NCBI GenBank assembly: GCA_003557085.1 | Contig: PWPR01000189.1 | Location: 1 to 19,062 of the forward strand | Length of the DNA stretch: 19,062 nucleotides | Origin: Clostridia bacterium | Lineage (GTDB): Bacteria; Bacillota; UBA994; PWPR01 | Reading direction: 5' to 3' | In this document: positions 13,496-19,062 of the stretch, piece after piece | How the letters are laid out: each line of letters starts with the position of its first letter | How positions within the stretch are numbered: position 1 is the first letter of the stretch | Position numbers and translations under genes: made by a program | Notes under the pieces: model-generated | The model's database searches: none | The model's input: the letters and a program-made list of their open reading frames with translations, nothing else | What the model was told of the DNA's origin: nothing

Positions 13496-16400
13496 TTATC
13501 TATCATCCAGTTTCCAAGCGTTTTCATTTTTTGGAAGTAAGTCGCTTTGAAAAGCCAAAGAGAATTTAAAACCTTTACGATGTAAAAATCCAATGTTTTC
13601 TCTAAAAGATTTTGAATCCAAAATAAACAAACTTTCTTGTGGTCTTAAATCATAATATGTAAATTCATTTTCTTTAAGCCATTTAATAATATCAAAGCTT
13701 TCCTCACCAAAAGATTCTTCTTTGCTAGCTTGTTCTTTCTCAACTTCTTGTATCTCTTTTTCCATTTTATCTTCTAAAGAGTTATCTAAATCCAAGTTAA
13801 TAGTGCTCATGTTTTTTGGTAAGATTGCAGAGCTATCTTCATCACTAAAAAGAGTTGAATCAGATTTGATAAATATTTCATCTGTATCTCCAATAGATTC
13901 TATTGTTATTTCATCAGGCTTGGATTTTTCTTGGATAATATAATCTCTAGTAGATAAATCGTCTGATAAATCTTCGTCTTCTGCCTCAAAAGTCCTATTA
14001 TCTCTAGTTCTTATGTTTTTCATCTCTTTCTCTTCTATCTCAGCTAAAGAATCTAGTAAAGAGGTAAGCAAAGAGTTCTCTTCAATACTTTCAAAGCTTT
14101 GAAAGAGGCTTTCAAGAGACTCTATACCATTTTTATAGACTACAATATTAAAACTTTTCATTAAAGTAGCTAGAGTTTTAGCGCTGACATTTTCAATATT
14201 ATCTTTAGAAAAAACAGCAAAAAGTCTTTTAGCTAAGATTAGATAATCAATTTTTATCGATTCAAAGACAGCATCCTCAAAGAAGTAAATATTCTTATTA
14301 TGAAGTATAGCATCTAGAATATCATCTTTAGAAAAGCTAGGATTATTAATACTATCAAAATGGGCTAAGACTTTTGGTGACCTGTCTTTATTATGGATAT
14401 AAGCTAAGTGCTTCTTTGCTTTACCAGCTAGAAAATACAAATGCTTTTTATCTAAACTAATTTCATTATCTAAGTCCAAAATCAATAAGTAAGTACTACT
14501 TGGTAATCTCTCAATATTATGTTTGCTATAAATCATAGCAAGACTAATAGAATGCATTTCATTAGATAATGCTTTTGCAAGTTTTTCATCACTTACAAAA
14601 ATAGACAGAGTTTCATCTTTTGCCATTTCTAAGTCAGCTATTTTTGCTAATAGCTGTACAAGCCATTCTTGACTATAATCAATATTTGAAAATATAAGTG
14701 GATGAGAAATATAGCTTTTTGTCAAATAATCTTTCTCTCTTGCAATGATGGTTAACAAGCTAGCTAAACAAGGGTTTAAATCTAAAAGTTCTTTTTTGGT
14801 ATACTTTCTTTTAATGAAAGTGTGTATTATTTTATTAAGAGTATACTCACCACTAAAATAGTCTGGATAAATATTTGGTAAAAGAGTTGTAAGTATTCTA
14901 TAGTAGTTTTCAAACTTAATTGGATCTAGAAGTCCTTTCTCAGGATCTCCAATAATTATTGCTCTTTTGAAATAGCTAAGCAACACTAAGTCGGGTAAAG
15001 TCAATGATGAAGCAGAGTCTATAATTACTAAATCAAAAAGACCGTTACTTGTTAAAAGGATTTTCTCTAAATTACTCCATTGTAAAGTAGCAAAAGAACT
15101 CTCCTTATAATTAGCTTTTTTAAGTCCCTTATCATAAATACTAAGCAATGATTCTCGTACCTCATCAATTGCAAGTAAATTATTATCTTCAGTTTCAGTA
15201 TATGAAGCTAAATAAGCATCATTTTGAGAAATCTTCATCATTTGGTAATTAATAATTCTTTTTAGTTCTTTAGCTCCTCCATTACTTAATAAATAAATTA
15301 AACCATTCTCTATGTAAATATTCATGTATTCATTTAAAAATCTATGCCAATTAAATCCTGCATCGATCAACTTTTTAAAGAAAGGACTCCAAGTTTCTTC
15401 ATACCACAAAGTAGCTTTTTTGATTGGCATGTAGTAAGTATTGAGGGCTTTATTTAAATATTCAGCATCATCGCTAATCTTGTTAACTCCTAAAGGAAGC
15501 AATAATGAGTTCCAAAGCTCTTTTAATCTAATTAATGCTTTCTTCTCTAGCAGAATGTCTGTAATAGCAATAAAGTCTTCTATGGTTTTAGGTGTTTTCT
15601 TATCAACCTTTATAGCTTGAATTAGAGCTCTCCAACTGTTTTTCATTCCTATATGGAAGCCAGGAAGACTGTTATGCTTATCAAGATATTCAAGGATTTC
15701 TGCGAGGATTGATTCATCATAATTACTAATATGAGAATTAAAGACTACCTTAGTACTGTTTTCTAAGGCAATTTTTTTATATTCAAAGTAATCTTCAATA
15801 GCTGTAACTAAAACATTCCATTTACTTTTAACTGAAGAATCCTTACAATTTTCTGCTATAAGTGTAAGAAATGAGAAGTTTTTAAACTCTTCAATAACTA
15901 AGTCGTTCAACAGTTCGTTAAGTTCATTTAATATGCTTTTTTTATAAACAACATTATCTTGCCATAGTTCTTCATAGTCTAGTTTAGAAGTATCAATTGT
16001 TCTCTCCAATATTATTTCTTCTTCTAGGTTCTCATTAGTGAAGGCATTCACTTCTTTATCTATTCTGTCTAAAATTGATTTATATTGTCTTTCCAAGTGA
16101 GGTGCGCTTTCTAAAGAAAACTCTTTAAGACCATTTTTTAATAAAGTTCTGTACTTGTCTAATAGAAACTTATCTTTAGATATAATAGAGATATCATTAC
16201 TAATCTTTGATGCAGAAAGCAAAAAATCATTCATATAAGAAGAGTTATAATGACTAAAAAACTTATCTATTGCTACAACTCTTTCTTCTTTCAATAACTC
16301 AACTACTTCATCTATATCATCAAACTCTACCGTCTTTACTTCATTTATGTTGTTTTCTGTTGACATTAGGTGAGACAATAAGCTATCTTTGTAGACGTCT

Positions 16401-17179
16401 TTGTTCTCTAGAGAATAGTTTGTTAGACTGCCATAATCTAAGCTGTCATTTACTAGATATAGAGATGTAGAATTAATAATACTTAGATTTGTATGTTTAG
16501 TGTAAGAAAGAGCTTCATATACCTGAGAGAGTATTCTATTAACTTCATCTATTTTTGTAAGAGGTTTTTCTAAGGTTTCTGCTAATTTCTTTAGAATATC
16601 TAAAGTATGGGCTGAGATATTAGGAATTTTTCTAATGCTTTCTAGGTTTATGAATGGCTTATCTAAGAAAGTACAGATAATGCTATCATCAGCTTTAAGC
16701 TTGACTTTATGAGCTAAAATGGGCAGTGTTTTTCTTTCACTTAGAGCTTTTATATTCATTAAGCCATAGCAAATATAGAAAGAGGTATCAATAGCAGACT
16801 GATTTCTTAAATTGATCATATATTTAAGCTTAGAATGCATCTCCAATTTTACATAATCACTATTGGTTTTTATAAACTCTTTTTGAGTCCTTGTCCACTC
16901 GAGTAGTCTTTCACTGTCAAAAAACTTCTTTGCGTCAAAGAGGGGATTTTGCAAAAGCTTGCCATAAATAGATAAATCATTTGAACTAAAGCTTAATTTT
17001 TTATTACTTAAGGTTTTGTTCACAGTAAAAGAAGAGTTGTTTAAGGAGTACTCATTTAAATAATCATATAAAGGAATATTAATATTATCAGACCTATCAT
17101 CAAGAGCGATAACACTATAATTTGTGTTATTTAAATAAGTTTTTAGATATCTTAAAATGTTATCAAAGTTTCTAGACAT
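13496..17179 (-). CDS. giant degenerate SF1 (DUF4011-type) helicase-like protein, probable pseudoenzyme
   Basis: A 1227-aa intact frame; ATG at 17177-17179 with a strong GGAGG 7 nt upstream. I recognise no exact family member. By eye it follows the layout of large DUF4011-type superfamily 1 helicases. Residues 295-357 match the motif I/Ia segment in hydrophobic pattern (ERVVAIDKFF, then ISNDISIISKDKFLLDKYRT, then GLKEFSLE), but the Walker A P-loop is gone. FDLVIIDSAS (715-724) matches motif II FDxVIxDEAS with Glu replaced by Ser722. AIIIGDPEKGL (740-750) matches motif III GDPKQL with Gln lost. HLYFLAGKAKKHLAYI (913-928) resembles motif VI with Arg replaced by Lys920. An acidic linker (about 1044-1160) precedes a C-terminal domain (1161-1222: IIKWLKENEF, YYDLRP, GFKFSLAF, NENAWKL). 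No signal peptide or membrane segments are evident. Base composition is like the neighbours. ATPase activity is unlikely; function unknown. Family assignment is inference. Confidence 0.6.
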   Translation of the reverse strand: MSRNFDNILRYLKTYLNNTNYSVIALDDRSDNINIPLYDYLNEYSLNNSSFTVNKTLSNKKLSFSSNDLSIYGKLLQNPLFDAKKFFDSERLLEWTRTQKEFIKTNSDYVKLEMHSKLKYMINLRNQSAIDTSFYICYGLMNIKALSERKTLPILAHKVKLKADDSIICTFLDKPFINLESIRKIPNISAHTLDILKKLAETLEKPLTKIDEVNRILSQVYEALSYTKHTNLSIINSTSLYLVNDSLDYGSLTNYSLENKDVYKDSLLSHLMSTENNINEVKTVEFDDIDEVVELLKEERVVAIDKFFSHYNSSYMNDFLLSASKISNDISIISKDKFLLDKYRTLLKNGLKEFSLESAPHLERQYKSILDRIDKEVNAFTNENLEEEIILERTIDTSKLDYEELWQDNVVYKKSILNELNELLNDLVIEEFKNFSFLTLIAENCKDSSVKSKWNVLVTAIEDYFEYKKIALENSTKVVFNSHISNYDESILAEILEYLDKHNSLPGFHIGMKNSWRALIQAIKVDKKTPKTIEDFIAITDILLEKKALIRLKELWNSLLLPLGVNKISDDAEYLNKALNTYYMPIKKATLWYEETWSPFFKKLIDAGFNWHRFLNEYMNIYIENGLIYLLSNGGAKELKRIINYQMMKISQNDAYLASYTETEDNNLLAIDEVRESLLSIYDKGLKKANYKESSFATLQWSNLEKILLTSNGLFDLVIIDSASSLTLPDLVLLSYFKRAIIIGDPEKGLLDPIKFENYYRILTTLLPNIYPDYFSGEYTLNKIIHTFIKRKYTKKELLDLNPCLASLLTIIAREKDYLTKSYISHPLIFSNIDYSQEWLVQLLAKIADLEMAKDETLSIFVSDEKLAKALSNEMHSISLAMIYSKHNIERLPSSTYLLILDLDNEISLDKKHLYFLAGKAKKHLAYIHNKDRSPKVLAHFDSINNPSFSKDDILDAILHNKNIYFFEDAVFESIKIDYLILAKRLFAVFSKDNIENVSAKTLATLMKSFNIVVYKNGIESLESLFQSFESIEENSLLTSLLDSLAEIEEKEMKNIRTRDNRTFEAEDEDLSDDLSTRDYIIQEKSKPDEITIESIGDTDEIFIKSDSTLFSDEDSSAILPKNMSTINLDLDNSLEDKMEKEIQEVEKEQASKEESFGEESFDIIKWLKENEFTYYDLRPQESLFILDSKSFRENIGFLHRKGFKFSLAFQSDLLPKNENAWKLDDR

Positions 17180-17327
17180 AATAAAACCTCCTTATTATCA
17201 ATATTTTACACTATAAAAGTGTTATAGTTAAGCTAGTATATTATTAGAATTGAGATATTACGTTAAATTTAGAAAAATACTCATATATTTAGTATAATAA
17301 AAACATGAAATTATGAAGGTGATGAAA
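17180..17327. promoter_or_regulatory. divergent promoter region between the large gene and mnmG
   Basis: This 148-bp AT-rich gap must contain promoters in both directions. Toward mnmG there is TATAAT at 17293-17298 with a poor -35 (TTAGAA at 17269-17274, 18-nt spacer). Toward the large gene I see no convincing pair. ACACT (17208-17212) and AGTGT (17218-17222) form a small 15-bp palindrome, 29 bp upstream of the large gene's ATG, and could be an operator or a leader hairpin. Confidence 0.45.
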
Positions 17328-19062
17328 ATGTATAAAGGAAAAGATTACGATATAATTGTAGTAGGAGCAGGCCATGCTGGAATAGAGGCCTCTCTAGCAG
17401 CTGCTAGGATGGGAGCAAAAACAGCTATGCTGACCTTAAACTTAGACAATATAGCCTTGATGCCCTGTAATCCTTCTTTAGGTGGTCCAGCTAAAGGTCA
17501 TGTAGTATGTGAAATTGATGCTTTAGGCGGAGAAATGGCTAGGGTTATAGATAAGTCATACATTCAGATGAGAATGTTGAATAAGAGCAAAGGACCTGCT
17601 GTATATGCTCTTAGAGCGCAAGCAGATAAGCAATTATACCAACAACTAACTAAGAAGCTGATTGAAGATCAAGAGAACCTTGATCTTATCCAAACCTTGA
17701 TTGATGAAATAGTGGTTGAAGATGGAAAAATTGTAGGAGTAATTAGTAATTCACGAGTTCTTTATGGAGCCAAAGCAGTAGTTCTTGCTACAGGTACTTA
17801 TCTAAATGGGAAAATCATATATGGAGATGTTGCTTTTACTGGTGGTCCTAATGGGCAGTTTGCTGCAGAAAAGTTAAGCTATAGCTTAGAAGAAAACGGT
17901 ATTAAACTTGATAGGTTCAAGACAGGAACACCTCCAAGAATAAACGGAAAAACTGTAGACTACTCTAAGCTTATATATCAACCAGGTGATGAAGAGGTGC
18001 TAGGGTTCTCTTTTAGAAGTGAAAAAATACCCAGTAGGCAGCTACCCTGTTGGTTAACATTTACAAATGAAAAGACTCACAAGATCATAAGAGACAATTT
18101 AGAGCGATCTCCATTATTTGGGGGCATGATAGAAGGTAGAGGGCCAAGATATTGTCCATCAATAGAGGACAAAATAGTCAAATTTCCTGATAAAGAAAGA
18201 CATCAAATATTCTTAGAGCCTGAAGGTTATAATACTAATGAGGTATATGTCAATGGTTTATCCACAAGCTTACCAGAGGATGTTCAGTGGAAGATAATTA
18301 GAACCATACCTGGGTTAGAAAAAGCAGAAATTATGAGAGTAGGTTATGCTATAGAGTATGACTATATTATACCTACTCAATTGGATATAACTCTAGAAAG
18401 CAAAACTATTAAAGGCCTATATGCAGCAGGACAAATTAATGGGTCTTCGGGATACGAAGAGGCAGCAGGTCAAGGATTAATTGCAGGGGTAAATGCAGTA
18501 GCTAAGTTAAAAGGACTTGATCCATTGATCTTGAAGCGTTCAGAAGCTTATATAGGAGTATTAATTGACGACTTAGTAACAAAAGGAACAAATGAACCTT
18601 ATAGATTAATGACTTCTAGAGCTGAATATAGACTAGTTTTAAGGCAGGATAATGCAGATTTAAGGCTGGCTCATTATGGTTATAAATATGGTTTACTGAA
18701 TGAAATAGAGTGGAAAAGATTTAATGATAAGCTAGCTGCTTTAGATCAAGCAAGGCAGTGGTTAAAAAACAATCTAGTTATTGCTGATGATCGTAGTAGT
18801 ACCTTGTTGGAGAAAATAGGAACTTCTCCTTTAAAAGAGAATACCCCAGCATTTAACCTATTGAAAAGGCCGGAGGTTACAGCAGAGGTGATTACTAAGC
18901 TACTTCCTGATTTTAAAAATTGGACTCAAGAAGTAAGAAAACAGCTGGAGATAGAGATTAAGTATGAAGGATATATAGTAAAGCAAGAAAAAGCTATAGA
19001 GAAGTTTAATAGTTTAGAAAGCAAGTTAATACCTAAAGACTTCCCATACTTGGAGCAAAAAG
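17328..19062 (+). CDS. mnmG: tRNA uridine-5-carboxymethylaminomethyl modification enzyme MnmG (runs off right edge)
   Basis: FAD-dependent partner of MnmE in wobble-U34 modification. The first 578 codons of a usual length near 630 are present. Visible are the N-terminal dinucleotide-binding motif DIIVVGAGHAGIEASLAAAR, MPCNPSLGGPAKGH (conserved catalytic-region Cys), RFKTGTPPRI, GRGPRYCPSIEDKI, the second FAD motif GLYAAGQINGSSGYEEAAGQ, and the Arg-rich SRAEYRL segment. The ATG at 17328 has AAGGTGA 5 nt upstream; an in-frame ATG two codons earlier (17322) overlaps that site and is less likely. The C-terminal helical domain that binds tRNA and MnmE is cut by the window edge. Confidence 0.96.
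   Translation, partial: MYKGKDYDIIVVGAGHAGIEASLAAARMGAKTAMLTLNLDNIALMPCNPSLGGPAKGHVVCEIDALGGEMARVIDKSYIQMRMLNKSKGPAVYALRAQADKQLYQQLTKKLIEDQENLDLIQTLIDEIVVEDGKIVGVISNSRVLYGAKAVVLATGTYLNGKIIYGDVAFTGGPNGQFAAEKLSYSLEENGIKLDRFKTGTPPRINGKTVDYSKLIYQPGDEEVLGFSFRSEKIPSRQLPCWLTFTNEKTHKIIRDNLERSPLFGGMIEGRGPRYCPSIEDKIVKFPDKERHQIFLEPEGYNTNEVYVNGLSTSLPEDVQWKIIRTIPGLEKAEIMRVGYAIEYDYIIPTQLDITLESKTIKGLYAAGQINGSSGYEEAAGQGLIAGVNAVAKLKGLDPLILKRSEAYIGVLIDDLVTKGTNEPYRLMTSRAEYRLVLRQDNADLRLAHYGYKYGLLNEIEWKRFNDKLAALDQARQWLKNNLVIADDRSSTLLEKIGTSPLKENTPAFNLLKRPEVTAEVITKLLPDFKNWTQEVRKQLEIEIKYEGYIVKQEKAIEKFNSLESKLIPKDFPYLEQK

Noticed and set aside
13496..17179. Possibility that the large gene is an insertion sequence, phage or transposon gene
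   Set aside because: No terminal inverted repeats, target duplications, integrase or transposase motifs are seen at its flanks, and base composition matches the neighbours.
1..19062. tRNA, rRNA and CRISPR arrays
   Set aside because: No cloverleaf with a GTTCRA-type T-arm, no rRNA-like conserved blocks and no regularly spaced direct repeats were noticed.

Overview
The window is the replication-origin region of a low-GC, AT-rich bacterium, almost certainly a Firmicute (Bacillota), and probably clostridial. The evidence is the classic dnaA-dnaN-rlbA-recF-gyrB-gyrA block on one side of the origin, the rpmH-rnpA-yidD-yidC-jag-mnmE-mnmG block on the other, strong AGGAGG-type ribosome-binding sites, TTG/GTG starts and Bacillus-type parS sites. 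I cannot assign a genus from the sequence alone.

Layout. On the minus strand, reading outward from the origin: dnaA (7428-8819), dnaN, the S4-domain gene rlbA/yaaA, recF, gyrB, gyrA, then the start of soj/parA, which runs off the left edge. Two parS-like sites exactly 50 bp apart sit between gyrA and soj, with the gyrA terminator between them. On the plus strand, reading the other way: rpmH (44 codons, 9533-9667), rnpA, yidD, yidC, jag/khpB and mnmE, then mnmG (17328 onward), which runs off the right edge. The 713-bp dnaA-rpmH gap and the 151-bp dnaA-dnaN gap both carry DnaA-box-like 9-mers, so the origin looks bipartite, as in Bacillus. The dnaA-dnaN gap also shows tandem boxes, a run of TA[A/G] triplets (DnaA-trio-like) and an AT-rich stretch, in the order expected of an unwinding element.

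The genes divide into replication initiation and elongation (dnaA, dnaN), recombination and topology (recF, gyrB, gyrA), chromosome partition (soj, parS), ribosome/tRNA processing and modification (rpmH, rnpA, rlbA, mnmE, mnmG) and membrane-protein insertion with RNA binding (yidD, yidC, jag).

The one element foreign to this conserved block is a 1227-codon minus-strand gene (13496-17179) between mnmE and mnmG, which are usually adjacent. By eye it reads as a full-length but catalytically dead relative of the large DUF4011-type superfamily 1 helicases. The hydrophobic scaffold around the motifs is recognisable, but the Walker A Gly-Lys-Ser is absent, the motif II DEAS has become DSAS, motif III has lost its Gln, and the motif VI Arg is a Lys. 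It ends in an acidic linker and a small C-terminal domain. The reading frame is intact and has a good ribosome-binding site, so it looks like a maintained gene rather than debris. It is the main candidate for something undescribed.

Several starts were moved from the longest open frame to better-supported downstream codons: dnaA, recF, gyrB, yidD and mnmE.
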